A stretch of DNA of 64,000 nt from Sitta carolinensis (lineage: Eukaryota > Chordata > Aves > Passeriformes > Sittidae), in NCBI GenBank assembly GCA_032173965.1, contig JAVUNC010000006.1, positions 40,519,870 to 40,583,869 on the forward strand, in the 5' to 3' direction. Under the pieces are notes generated by a model, which was not told the DNA's origin, did not search any database, and worked only from the letters and a program-made list of their open reading frames with translations. Positions within the stretch are counted from its first letter, which is position 1; each line of letters begins with the position of its first letter. Below, piece after piece: positions 52,850 through 64,000 of the stretch. Made by a program: the position numbers and the translations under genes.

Positions 52850-53320
52850 CGGGTGAGATGAGAGCGGCAGCGCTCTGCGGCGGCTGGCCACAGCTCGCAC
52901 ACCCCGGGCAGCCCGCTGCCCGCGCCTGCTGTGCTGCTGGGCGAGCACGTATGATGTGCTGGCGCTGGAACGGGTGAAGCACCTGAGTGCATGTCACAGC
53001 GCACGGCGAGGAGAAGAGCCGGAGCCTCCCTATGGAAGGTCGCCCCTGAATGCCGTTGGCACACTCCCTCTCCGTACGCAGGCACACACGGCACACCTGG
53101 CACACGCAGCCCCGCGCAGGTCTCGGCTGCCGGCAGCGAGCGTCCGAGCCTCTGGTTCGTAGCGGCTGAAAGCAAAGCAGCTCCCAAGCGACGCGGGTCA
53201 TGGCAAAATGCTTTATATAACCCACCGCCACAGAGAAAACCAAAATAGCTGCCTCCCTGCTGCTCAGTTCGTCTCTTCCATCAAACACGGATAAAATTAG
53301 AGCAGGCCGTGACGTGCACC
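52850..53320 (-). promoter_or_regulatory. Promoter-like, CpG-enriched block upstream of FOS
   Basis: CpG is raised from about 52,860 to 53,200. On the minus strand a CRE (GCACGTCACGG, at about 53,307-53,317), a one-mismatch CArG-like GCTATTTTGG (53240-53249) and a TATA box GGTTATATAAAG (53211-53222) follow in promoter order. An open frame of 153 codons (52827-53288) overlaps but starts upstream of the TATA box and has no recognised domain. The block is about 13.7 kb upstream of the FOS start site. It may be an activity-regulated enhancer with its own eRNA promoter, or an unannotated promoter. Confidence 0.4.
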
Positions 53321-53929
53321 TACGTCTGCGCAGGGACTCCAGGGAGACGGAGGGAGCCGGCTCAGGGCTCTGCCATTAGTGGCACAGCCTGCCAGAGCTT
53401 TCAAGTAAGATCTGTCAGCAAGGCTGGTGTGTGGCCCGCAGGGGATAGATGTGTGGAAGAGGAGGCGGCAGGGGGGAGCACGGCTGCCGAAGGCTCACGG
53501 AGATGGCTCCATGCCTCATCGCTGCCTTTTGGGAATGCAGGCTGAGCGCTCACACGCAAGCTGGGCTTCAGCGCCGTGCCGACCCTCGCTTTCCCAGCAT
53601 GGACACCACCGTGGGCGGAGCAGGACTTCTCTCAAGGCTCTCTATTCACAGTGTCTGAGGCCAAACTCCCGAGCAGACTACTGGAATAGGAATACTTCTG
53701 CCAGGGCTTTCTAGCAAACTTGATTCAGCGGGCTGGAGCCCAGAGATGCTGCTATCGCCTGGGAGGTGACCTGCAGAGCTGGCCAGCTCCCTTGTCTGCT
53801 GACTTTGCAACCTGGTAGAGCCATAGACTGTGTCTGAAAGGAGGTGAAAAGCTGGCTCTGAAAACACTGTGTGGAGACTCAGTCCCTTTTAAGAAAAAAA
53901 ACCCACAACCAAAACAAAAAAAACCACCC

Positions 53930-53990
53930 CCCCCAAAAAAAAAAAAAAAAAAACAAACCCAAAACACAAAAAAACAACAAAAACCAGGAA
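53930..53990. repeat. A-rich low-complexity tract
   Basis: A run of about 20 A (near 53,935-53,953) in a longer A/C-rich stretch. The minus strand shows a spurious Phe/Gly-rich open frame. Confidence 0.85.
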
Positions 53991-53999
53991 AATAAAGCC

Positions 54000-56900
54000 A
54001 GGAGAAAAGCCTAGAAAGAAGCTAGAAAACAGTCACTCACACTCCTGTATAGACACATAGATTAGGTCTGAGACTTTCCCTGCTGACGTGAGAAATCTCA
54101 ATTGATCAAAGCTCCTGGTTACTAGGTAAAAGTAATAGTGTCATTGTCCAAAGCACACACAGATGAAGGTGTCTAACTTCTCTTTTGGATGTGTTTGCTT
54201 TGGTATTTTTTGTCTGGTGTACTAGTCTGAACAGAGGAGAGGAGCCAAGAATGTGGTAATCAGTTATTCTGTGACATTGTTCTGCTCTGTGACTTTGGGC
54301 ACGGCTTTCCCTTTGGGCACAGATGTCTGTGTCTGTACGGGTGCTTTGGTGTCCCATCCTGAATTCTGGGGCTAATGTTCTCCATCCTCATTCAGCTGAC
54401 AGGTTGAAGACTTGTGAAGAGGAACAAGTTAATATAATGTCATACACTAAAGATTACAAGAGCCCTGGAGAAAATTGTGGTGGTTTTCATTTTTTTCTGG
54501 GAAAAGGGACAAAAGGGTTAAAACTGTTTTCCTACCTTGAGGGACATGTGCCTACTTGTGAAGGTAACATATGCTGTGTCCCCTGGACCTCTGCCACCTT
54601 CTCCCTCCACCTCTGTCATATGACAGTGCTGAATATGTCTCATTTTGGAGACATGGCCCAAATCCCAGACAGATCCTGGAGACAGGAATCACTGATACAT
54701 ATATATATCTAGTAGCATGGCAAGAGGTGAGTGAGGCAGCCACACCAGCAGTTCCTCATGCTGGGCTCAAAAAAACCCAAACCACTCAGGACAAATGAAG
54801 TCTGTTCATCTTCCCCATGAGTTCTTGGAGGTGAAAGCTCAACAGGAGTGAAGTAGCTGGATAAGAGGAGGAATATCTGTGTCACATGGTGAGGCCCCTC
54901 CTCATTCAGTCCTGCTCTCAGCCTGGCAAGGCCAGGTGTAAGTTGCTCATGTAACCCTGGGGACATTGTTTGCTGAGTATCTATTGATGACTGTTATCTC
55001 ACTGGTTTCTGAGGAACAGCCTTGCTGCAATCCAAATGTCAGCCGTATGGTGCAGAACACCTGGTGTGTCCCCTGGGTCTTCTGCTATCTTCTCCTTTGG
55101 CCCCTGAAAATTCCATGAGATATGGAGTGCCTGGAGTGGCACAGACTGGTGTTGTGCATTCAGTGAGTCAGTTCAGAAAGTGTATTTGGGAATCAAAGGA
55201 CTGTACAGCAAAATCGAGCTTCTCTGGGTTGGTACCAAGGTCTGTGTGACTCCCCCAGCCACAAAGTCCTCAATGCACAACTCAGTGAAGCCTCATGCCC
55301 CTGCGATGCTAATCTCAGTGGGTCATGACAATGACCCCTTGTGCAGCAGAGTTTCTGGTGCTTCCTGCCACTAGGCAGGAGGCATTCATCTTCTGGCTGC
55401 CCAGATTTCCAGGCTCTTTCATTCCACTGAAATTGCTTATTTATTTGTAGCAGAAAGCCTCTGAGAGAGCAGAGAAGACAAAAGTGGAAAGGGCCAGCAA
55501 GGATGGAACAGGACAAGAGGGCCACAAAACATGTCCTTTCTCCACAAGCCACAAGTCAGCCCTTCTCAGACCAGGCTGGCTGTTGCTGAAGAGTTATGAG
55601 ACACCAAAGGCAGGTGAGGCAGCCAGGGACTAGCTGCTGGGAAAGTGGAGAGAGGGTCACATATCTCCATGGCCCAGAATAATGTAAGCTTTCTGTGCTT
55701 CCACTGCACTCACACCTTGCCTGTGCCTTCTCCTACAAATCAGCTCTTGAGGATTGGAATATGTAACATATGCACATGATATATCAGGGTATATTTGTTG
55801 CAGGAAAGGGCAGGAGAGCACTGTGATATGGGCTGGGATTTCCCTGAGGCTGTTGGAGGACTGGTTTTACTAGCAGAATCTCTGCTGGGATGAGATGAAT
55901 GGGAAGCAGGATTAATTTGCAATCCCTCTTACGTCAACACTTGACAGAAGACTTAATGACCGGGATTTCCCTCTGATTATCCTGGGGGAAATGGAGATCA
56001 TTCTAGGAGCTCTGCCCAGTGTCAGGCAAAGAGCCGTTCTCAGGCTGTTTGAGTCTCTTTAGATGTCAGGAATAAAAATTGTTTCCTGTGAGCAGCAGCA
56101 ATGAGTGTCCTGGCACAACTGAGGTCTGAAAAGGATACATACAACAGGAGCATCTTTTTCCTCAAACCCTCAGCACATTCCTCTTTCGTAACTGTACTGT
56201 AGCTCAAAATAACCTGTCCTGGCAGCTGGTGTTACTTGCATAAAGAGGAAGCTGAGGCCCTCAATGAGGTCAAAGGGAAGAGCACCGTGTCTAGACCAAC
56301 ATCCCTGGGGATTTCAGCCCCTGCCTCCTGGAAAACCCCCTGGCCCAGAATTGCCCTGGTGAGTCAGAGCCACTTGCACAAAGCCAGTGCTAAGACAAAC
56401 TCTGGAGCTATACCACCACTCTGACACTTCTGGGGAAGGCTTCTGCAGGACAAAGGAAATTTCCACTTTGCTCTTAACGCTTGATCCTCATCATTCTTCA
56501 TAGCAATGCTGCAAGATGGATGAGAACCTGTGATTACACATCCTATCCACCTTTACTGTGTGTTTTTCCATTCCCTCCAGCTAGAATGCATTCCTTGTGC
56601 AGCTCTCCAAAATGCCTCACTACTGTCCATATCAGACATTGCAATAGCCAGCCAGGTCTTTGGTGCTCACTGAGACAGGCACACTGGCAAGGCTGCATGG
56701 CCCACTGGCCCTGGGCACGATGCTTAGGAGTGACTTAGTGACTTATTGCCTCTGGCCAGCAGTGAGTGAAGCAGAATCTCCAAAGTACCTCTTCCCTGGG
56801 TATTGGAGTGCCTCCTGCACCCCCACCCAGTCCAGCAGCTCAGTTTGCCTTTGCAAAAGGAACTCCTCAATGGAGAAGTTGCCCATCTGCACCAAGGAGC

Positions 56901-58955
56901 CACAGAGGCTGTGGTTTGGGTGAGCCATCCTGCCCTCAGAAATCTTGCTGTAGAGGAGTTATTAATATTCCTATTGCCCACGTGCCATGCTGACTAGCTT
57001 CCAGAGTTAAGTGCTCTGCTCATGTGCCTGTGGAGAGAGGGGACTTCCCAGGCCTAATTCAATGCTTCCCATTCCTGTTTTCTTACACATCAATCTCTGC
57101 TGAGGCTATGAATATGTCCTGCTGAATCAGTGTTCATCCAGCCAACTTCTCTTTTTCACAAGGGGAAATATTTATAATCTAACAGTCAAGCCACCACGCA
57201 GTGCAGCTGGTGGAAGACATCCAATAAACATCCCATCTAACTGCTGCCTTTGCTGCCAAGCCTCTCCCAAGAACTGGTGACTTGAGCAGCATTCAGCTGT
57301 GTTGTTGTTGATATACAAGAGCTAATATTCATTATGCCGTTTGTTAGATGCTGGTCATCTAATGAGGTGCAGGAAGGAATGTTCTTCATGTTAATCTTCA
57401 AATAATCAGCAAGGTTGTTCTTTCTAAGTTGGAAAAAAAAAATGTCAGTCTGGAAGAATTCATTAAGCATTCTCTTAATGGGGAACCTGGCTTGGTACTC
57501 TCCATTAAATCTAGCATGAAGATATCTTTGAAACAGATAGCATTGCTGTGCATAGATGTCCTCTTTTTATTCTTACCAGGTGATATGAGGATAATATAAT
57601 TCAGAAATCATGGCTCTATAGCTATAGCTGAGATTAGTTTTGTGTTTCAAATTAGAAATTCAAGCTCTCTATTGTCTTGGTATTTTTCCCCAGTGTTCTT
57701 GCACTTACTCTTTATATATAAGAAGGAAAGATGTAAGAACAGACAGATAAAAATGCTAAATATCTAAAAAGTTTTTAAAAATTAAAATTAGGTCTTGAAG
57801 TACAGCCTCTAGTAACAAAACGTTTCAACGTTTAATCATCACTGCCATAGAATAATAAAAAGACTTCAGGCTTCCTACACAATAAAAGCTTTTTGCTGTC
57901 ATGTGCAAAGCCTACACAAGAGTGTTTACTTTTTTAATTCCTGAGTATTTTTCACATTACTTTTGACATGTGAAAGTCTGTCTGGATGATTACATTAAGA
58001 ATTCAGAATTTTTCTTTTAAAAATGCTGCTGAAGTCACAGCTTGCTTTAACTGGGAATCATTTGGAAGACTTGCTCTTAGACACACTGATACTCAAGCCT
58101 TTTCTGGTATTTTTCCTCATCTATTTCCTTCAGTTGCTGTCACCTCGCAGCTTAGGCAGCCACTTTCCTTGAGAGCGAAATCGACTATGTTCCCTTCAGG
58201 TACAACTGGAGGTTAGGTTCTGTGACACGCAGGCAGTTACCAAAATTGGAAACTGATTTTAAGGAAATACCTTTAAAGGCATTGGACAGCAGCTCCGGAA
58301 AGTATCTTATTAAGGAGTTCAGCAATATTAAAAAGCATTGAAATTTATATGGCTGGCAGAAAGATCCAGATTTTTAAAAGTGAGTGTACATTTTAAAAGG
58401 ATAGTGAGTCTTCTTCTGAGGGCCTCTGGTTAGGTCTAACTCATACTTGTTTGATGCTGGAGTAAATATGTCCTGTCATTCTGCTGTGGACTTCTCCATT
58501 GTCCTCTGCCATATCCATCTCTAGCCTTTTTCAGAGAGAGGAGAGTGGAGGAGCTGGTCTGAGTGGTCTGGAAGCTGGCCTGGGGGTCCCCATCAGCTGA
58601 TAGGGATGAGGTGAGTGAGGAGTTGAGCTGAGCTGCAGAGAGGTGGACCTGGCCAACCTCCTGTTATTTAAGATGCTGTATACTGGCTAAGGACACAGCT
58701 CAGGCAGACTTGTGCAGAGCATCAGTACACAATGGAACAGCTGATTAGACCTTGATTTCAGCAAAAATTCAGTTTGAAGAAACCCAGAGTGAGATTTATC
58801 TCACCAGATTTAGATGTCTGGTTCAGGATGAGAAGACCTCTCTAGAATAACTTCTTTCTCTCCATTGCTTGGAAAGGGGATTTAGCTCCCATGGCCCATG
58901 AGATGCAGAGATATGCATTTAATCAGATGGATCTTACCTACTGTCTTTTAAGAAA
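54000..58955. other. Intergenic, no gene recognised
   Basis: About 5 kb without CpG clustering or recognisable exons. AT content rises from about 57,100. AP-1 consensus sites lie at 55164-55170 and 56360-56366. Confidence 0.5.
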
Positions 58956-58961
58956 AAGTAA

Positions 58962-59297
58962 TGTTGCTGTGGGTGAGTGACAAACGACATAAACCTCGTT
59001 TATGAAAACTTCATCTGACTCTGTTTTATTGAAACAATTGCCCTCCTTATATACTTTCTAGAACAGGCCACTCTCATTGGTTAGAAGAGTGTCAGAACTC
59101 TTCATCCCATTGGCCCAAACTGAAAGACAGAGAGAACATCCATCCCACAGATAGGAATTCAAAACATCACTCTTGTTACAATACCACTTGCAATGTTTAT
59201 GTCAAGCCTGTGAGAACCAGGTCTTCCTGAACCAAAACATCATGAAGAAACTGAGTTCAGAAACTCAGAAAGCTCAGGCCTAGAAAACCAGACCACA
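58962..59297 (-). mobile_element. Solo LTR, 336 bp, with 6-bp target duplication
   Basis: Termini are TG...CA on both strands (plus TGTTGCTG...GACCACA). The insertion is flanked by the perfect direct repeat AAGTAA (58956-58961 and 59298-59303). Read on the minus strand it has a CCAAT box (CCAATGAGAG), a TATA box (AGTATATAAGGAGG), AATAAA about 35 bases later, and the end CACAGCAACA, which is complete U3-R-U5 architecture. No internal retroviral sequence is present, so it is a solo LTR. A 6-bp duplication is typical of ERVK-type (class II) elements; the family name is unknown to me. Confidence 0.9.
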
Positions 59298-60714
59298 AAG
59301 TAACTATGAAGTTATGTCCCAAACATCAAATGTATTCTCTTCCGTGCTGTTTTGAGCCTGTACTGTGATTCACAACTGAAAGAAAAATAATGGTATGACT
59401 TAACACTGAGGAGCCTGTTGGGGCAAGACAATACCTCAAGCTTCTATTTTTTTAGAGCTGTGGCTTAGGTAACAAAACCTCTTTTGTAGAGATTATTGAA
59501 AGCCTGTGTAAACAGTAATTTGTTACCCTCCCTGAGCAGAGGCATGTTTATCACAAAAGTCAAAGGAGGACAGGGCTTTGGTTTGAGAGGAGGTAACAAG
59601 CCAGCTGCTTCTTGCAGAGGCTGGGGGTTTCTAGATGAACTCTGTATTAGTGTTTGCTGGAAAAGTTAATCCCAACACTGTTGCTGGTGATCAGGAAAGG
59701 GCAGCAGGCCTCTGCTGGACAGGGAGCTGGCACGGTTCATGCTACTGGGGCTGTGGGAGAAGCAGGGCTTTGCCTGGAGCAATCCATTGGGAATGGAAAG
59801 GGATATGCACTTCCCTTGAGCTCCAGGAGGGCAGTAGGTGAAAGTTACTGGGAAGTGAAGTGGGAGGTTTCCTTAAAAAGATGGGAAGATTGTCAGGCTA
59901 CTGCTTAAAAGCTGAAAACCTGCCTGGCAGCAGGAAAAGCTCTGGGGAGAGATGAGAGAAGCTCTGGGGAGAGAAGAGAGAAGAATCATGAACTCCTGCT
60001 TCCTCAAAGTGGTTTGTTTGTGATTGAATCTGGGCTGTCTTTGATGAAAGATGTTTTGTTTCCCTAAATGAACTCATAATTTATATTAGGACCCACACAT
60101 TTGCTTCCAAGCAATTCACATTCATGCAGGGTTTTGAAGTACTTTGTAGGAATAACTTTAGTCACTTGGTGAAATGGAAGCAGATACATATAAATATACT
60201 GTAACAATATTTTTTCTCCTCAAAGGATTCAACTTAAACAATTCCTGATATTTCATTATCCAAATGCTATATATTTTACCTATATGGTCAGGACACAGTA
60301 CATGTGATCTCTGGGACAGATTACAGAAGATACCAAGCAGTGCAATGCTGTTTATTTTTAGTTGATTGAATAACATCTCTATCTGGATTGTGATCATGAT
60401 GATGACTGTGAGAGTTATATCCCAGCAATGAGTTCAAATATAGCCCCTTAAAAGAAGTGGCCTTGCACTTTCTAGAAGTGGTGGACGGATAAATTTTCAT
60501 GGTTAGTAAAAACACTGATTAGCATTGTAAAGCATATGTAATTTTTATAGAATTTTCTCAGCAGCTTGTAGTGGATTGCCAGGTGCAAGGCAGAATGCAA
60601 AAAGATTAGAGCATAAAAGTAAGTCTAGAATAGTTTTTAAGAGGAACATTGTTTCAACTTTTTATTGTCCAAAAGAAGAAAATGCAAAAATGCCACGGCA
60701 GCTGACGCAGAAGC

Positions 60715-60717
<3 letters not shown>

Positions 60718-60752
<35 letters not shown>
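60718..60752. repeat. Poly-A tract (35 bases)
   Basis: Uninterrupted A run after AAGCAGT. No clear retroposed body or target duplication was found. Confidence 0.9.
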
Positions 60753-60757
<5 letters not shown>

Positions 60758-61097
60758 AAAGTCTAATTATGTAATTCATACACATTCAAACACATTGTTT
60801 CACGGAGAGAACAAATTAGTGTTGTTTTCTGCCATTTACCATAGATAAAAGATACATTTTGGTATGGCAGGAACTGACTACTGCTAACACTCTGTGAGCT
60901 TTGTCAGTTGGGAAAAAAATAGAAAATTTGGTGGGAAGAGGCATATTTTTTTCAATGGCCTTTGCTGTCTTAGACTATAGAGACATCCAAAGGTTTCCAT
61001 TGCTCTTTTGCTAAAACAGAACTAAAAGCTGAATAATTCATTGCTCTCTTCTTCATTTTCAAGACAGCAATGAAAGTGCTTTAGGGATATTTGGAAA

Positions 61098-61117
61098 GAT
61101 AAAAGATATCTTTTATC
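61098..61117. repeat. Perfect 20-bp palindrome with inverted GATA motifs
   Basis: GATAAAAGATATCTTTTATC is its own reverse complement. The outer ends are GATAA/TTATC, giving two head-to-head GATA-type sites. Confidence 0.9.
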
Positions 61118-63034
61118 ACACAAACAAAGTGGTTTGAATTTTGTCAGTATGTTGTGATTGGCAGCTGATATTAATGTTCACTTTGGGGATACACCCATTT
61201 GCCTATGGATTGGTGGCAGTGACAACAAATACCTGCTTCCAGCTGACTGCAGAGCTCCCACAATGCTTAACACAGCAGATTAAGCTAAAATAGGTCATCG
61301 CTTCATCTGGAAAGTTGTGTAACAAGTTATCAATCTCTCCTTCACCTCTGTTCAGGGTTTTTGAATTACAGGAAGCATTTCATTTTGTTAGCCTCCACTA
61401 TGTGGAAACATTAAGGCATGTTACTGCAAGACTTATTTCCTAACCCTCAGCTGAAGGGATCTTCAAATGCTTTCCCTCTGCTGTAAGTTACTTTGCACAC
61501 TCAAGGGAGATTGTCCCATTGCATGTTTAAGTGCTTTCAAGAGCCAAAAGCTGGGGATTGTGAAGAGGCTCACGGCAGCTCTGTACCATTTTATTTCATA
61601 ACAAACTGAAACACTAAAGGATCTCCAAGGGGGTGTTATAATTAGATCTGTGTGGTAGTTTCTAGAAAAATGCATCCACAGGAGGAGACTACAACAGAAA
61701 GCAGGGGATAAATCCATTGGCCATAAATGTAACCCACCTAAAAATGAATCATGATGAAATGGCTGCAATAGAAAGGGATTGTAGTCAGTCATATATTTGC
61801 TTTTTGATGGTTGAGTTCACACTTTGATTTTAGAAAAACAAGGCTATTTTAACATGAATGAGCCACTTTCTGTGGAAAATAAAGCACTATTGAATGTTTT
61901 AAATATGTTGGAAGGCTGGGTACATATTTTTTTGGAAATAATAGGTTTGAGGAATGTTCTACATGAAGAAATTTGTCATGCTGTGCCTGTTTCATCAGGA
62001 ATTCTATGGTACAACTTTTCATATCTTCATATTCTAGTAATCTGTGTTTCTTAAAGTTTGTGAAATAACAGCTATTTCTGCCTTAAGTGCTGCAATGGAA
62101 AGAACGTTTCCATTTGCAAATATACTTTGACATATTGCAGAAAGAGCAAAATACTTATTTTATTACAGTTAAGTTTCCAAATAGTTTAATTGTCTAAGTA
62201 AGGGAAGGTTTGTGAACTGATAAGAAAAATAAAAATGTGTTGTCCATCAAGTGACTGTAAATCCCACTTCAAACAATAAACTGGAGCTTAAAGTAAGGGC
62301 AAATGTCTAGTGCTGGGAGGTTTTTGGAGGGGGGGGGGTGTGTGATTTTTCTGTGAAGGTTCTTTTTTATTTCCCTCCAAGCAATGAGATCACTCCACCA
62401 TTGTACCTTTGGGCTTAGTGCCTGATCCTGCAGGAGAGCTTCGTCATATTTTTTCAGCAAGTATGAGCACAAGGAGGCAAAAGTGCTGAACTGTTCTTTA
62501 AAATGCTCCACAGGTGAACATCCAGGCATGAAATATGCTGCTTGGAGCCTCTTTAGATGGATGATTGTACCGGCTCCTTGTTGCTGCTTCTCATTAAAGA
62601 CAGCTTTTGACCAGAGAGAGAACACAGCTGGTGTTGTGTAAGGAACAAAAGTCGAACAACACTGTTGTATTTTTTACTCAAGCTAATGGAAATAAAAAAG
62701 ATATTTTGTTTTCTAGCAATGCTACTATCCATTTCTTTCTTCCTGCTTTTCCTTACATCTTAGCACGCCCAAGTATTTGCAGCTGATCCCAGGAGCTGAC
62801 TGCAACTGCGGTGATCATAACCACACACCTGTGCAATTTTCCTCCTCCCTGTCCGCAGGTTACACAGCAGAACAAGTCGCTGCTCCCACTTGTGCGTGTT
62901 TTTCCTGGCAGCTTCACGGCCAGGCTGCGAGGCTGGGAATGGAGATGATGTGATACCAGGGGAAGCAGCAGCCCAAAGCTGGTCAGTGGTTACTCAATGC
63001 TAGCATCCTAAAGAGTAAAACATATCAAGAGGGG

Positions 63035-63060
<26 letters not shown>
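63035..63060. repeat. Poly-A tract (26 bases)
   Basis: Uninterrupted A run after GAGGGG. Low-complexity sequence. Confidence 0.9.
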
Positions 63061-63066
<6 letters not shown>

Positions 63067-63439
63067 CTGAGGACATGCTGAAAAAGGAGAGAAAAAAATA
63101 ATGCTCAGTCTTCAAAAATCATCATAATTTTATTTGCCGTGAAATCCACTTGGATACTCGTTTTGAATGGTATTCACGAGGCATTAATGCAAAGAAGAGA
63201 GACATCTGATAAAATAGAATTCTCTTGTGTGAAGAAGACGGAAGTTGCTCCTCAAAAATGGAAAAAACCCTATACAACGGGCAGCAAGTGTCTCTCCCAG
63301 TGAAGGACCTCAGCCGCGAGGCAGTCTCACGGACATTCAGGCTTGTCCATCCCCAGAATGCTCCTCTGCCTCAGAGCACGGTTTGGTTTTGCTCTAACTT
63401 TCCAATTCTTTAACGAGCGAACCCATTATCGCTCGTTCC

Positions 63440-63639
63440 CCTCGGTTCTTGCTGGATGAACCGCATTGCCCACTAGTTTCATACCGACTCAGCCCGCCGA
63501 GCGGTCCCGCCTCGCCACACGGGCCCGCGCCCCTCACGCCGCGGGGGCCCGGCCCGGCCGCGGCCCCGCCCCCGGTGACGCAGGCGGCGGTCACGTGCGG
63601 CGGAGGCAGGCCCGGCCCGCCGCACTCGGAGCCGCCGCC
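63440..63639 (+). promoter_or_regulatory. TMED10 CpG-island promoter
   Basis: CpG density rises sharply from about 63,480 and continues to the window edge. Just upstream of the start codon are GGTGACGCAG (CRE/AP-1-like, about 63,573) and GTCACGTGCGG, which contains the E-box CACGTG (about 63,592-63,597). No TATA box. This is the pattern of a housekeeping secretory-pathway promoter. The start site is not visible. Confidence 0.7.
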
Positions 63640-63866
63640 ATGCCGCTGCCGCCGCTGTCCGGCCGCCCCCGCCTCGGGCGGGCCCCGCTCCTGCCGCTGC
63701 TCCTGCTGCTCCTGCTGGCGGGCCCGCGCGGCCCATCTCTTTCCAGCTGCCGGGCAAGGCGCGGAAGTGCCTGCGGGAGGAGATCCACCGCGACACGCTG
63801 GTCACGGGCGAGTACGAGATCGGCGCCCCGCCGGGCTCCTCCACCGGACCCTCCGCCAACCTCAAG
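63640..63866 (+). CDS. TMED10: TMED10 (p24 family cargo receptor), exon 1, partial, frame break
   Basis: TMED10 (p24delta1, TMP21) is a type I membrane protein of the early secretory pathway that works in COPI/COPII vesicles and GPI-protein export. The start is ATG at 63640 in a strong context (GCCGCCGCC before it). It opens a leucine-rich signal peptide ending [12 protein letters not shown]. The mature N-terminus [17 protein letters not shown], then [13 protein letters not shown] and ending NLK, is unmistakable GOLD-domain TMED10 sequence, but it lies one frame away from the ATG (from 63735). The exon ends at AAG 63866 before the donor GTGCGG. One base appears to be missing in the GC-rich junction near 63,715-63,734. 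Either this is an assembly or sequencing indel or the copy is truly broken. The remaining exons lie right of the window. Confidence 0.9.
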
Positions 63867-64000
63867 GTGCGGCCCCGGCCGGCCGGGGGGGCGGGGGTGG
63901 CCGGGGCGGGCGGCACGGCCCCGCCTCCCCTCGCCGGCCGTGCGGGGCGGGGAAGGAAGGAAGAAAGGAAGGGAGGGAGGGCTGACGTGACGTGTTCCAC

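Larger units (their letters stand above)
59304..63430. other. AT-rich intergenic DNA before TMED10
   Basis: About 4 kb without a recognised gene. It contains two long poly-A tracts (60718-60752 and 63035-63060) and a 20-bp palindrome (61098-61117). A 118-codon minus frame at 62269-62625 has no recognised family. Confidence 0.5.

Noticed and set aside
62269..62625. 118-codon minus-strand frame in AT-rich DNA upstream of TMED10
   Set aside because: Looks mildly protein-like but I cannot link it to any family and no acceptor, promoter or second exon is visible.

Overview
This is vertebrate nuclear DNA, almost certainly avian. The evidence is several CR1 LINE fragments of the bird/reptile type, short solo LTRs with clean target-site duplications, GC-rich CpG islands separated by AT-rich intergenic DNA, and a c-Fos protein that differs little from what I recall of chicken c-Fos. 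A passerine is plausible from the LTR content, but that is an inference.

Two protein-coding genes can be supported firmly. FOS lies on the minus strand (about 36.89-39.58 kb): four coding exons, 370 residues, intact bZIP, a full serum/cAMP-responsive promoter (SIE, SRE with its ETS site, FAP/AP-1, CRE, TATA) and the instability element in the 3' UTR. TMED10 (p24 family) begins on the plus strand at 63,640 and runs off the right edge after exon 1; its signal-peptide frame and mature-protein frame are offset by one base. Divergent FOS and TMED10 match the vertebrate order TMED10-FOS-JDP2-BATF, so JDP2 is expected to the left. I see no JDP2 coding exon in the window.

Layout: 1-20.2 kb, intergenic, no convincing gene. 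20.2-22.4 kb, a minus-strand CR1 split by a 1.26-kb solo LTR with a 5-bp target duplication. 22.6-23.4 kb, a C-rich hexameric array (G3N3 on the minus strand) with a 53-bp higher-order unit. 26.0-28.1 kb, two CR1 pieces flanking a small CpG island. 28.1-33.5 kb, AT-rich desert with an ancient CR1-like relic. 34.0-34.7 kb, a CpG island carrying an SRE-like CArG/ETS pair and a CRE, the best candidate for a JDP2 or unannotated promoter. 36.9-40.1 kb, FOS. 46.5-47.3 kb, a CpG island with RFX X-box-like, CRE and CCAAT motifs, next to a possible minus-strand terminal exon (47.34-47.62 kb). 49-49.8 kb and 58.96-59.30 kb, LTR-derived sequence. 52-56.4 kb, AP-1 sites and a promoter-like block that could belong to FOS upstream enhancers. 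63.4-64 kb, TMED10 promoter and exon 1.

Most of the window is the non-coding neighbourhood of an immediate-early gene. The items most worth following are the two orphan CpG islands, the G-quadruplex-prone array, the TMED10 frame break and the possible terminal exon beside the RFX island. I found no new multi-gene system.
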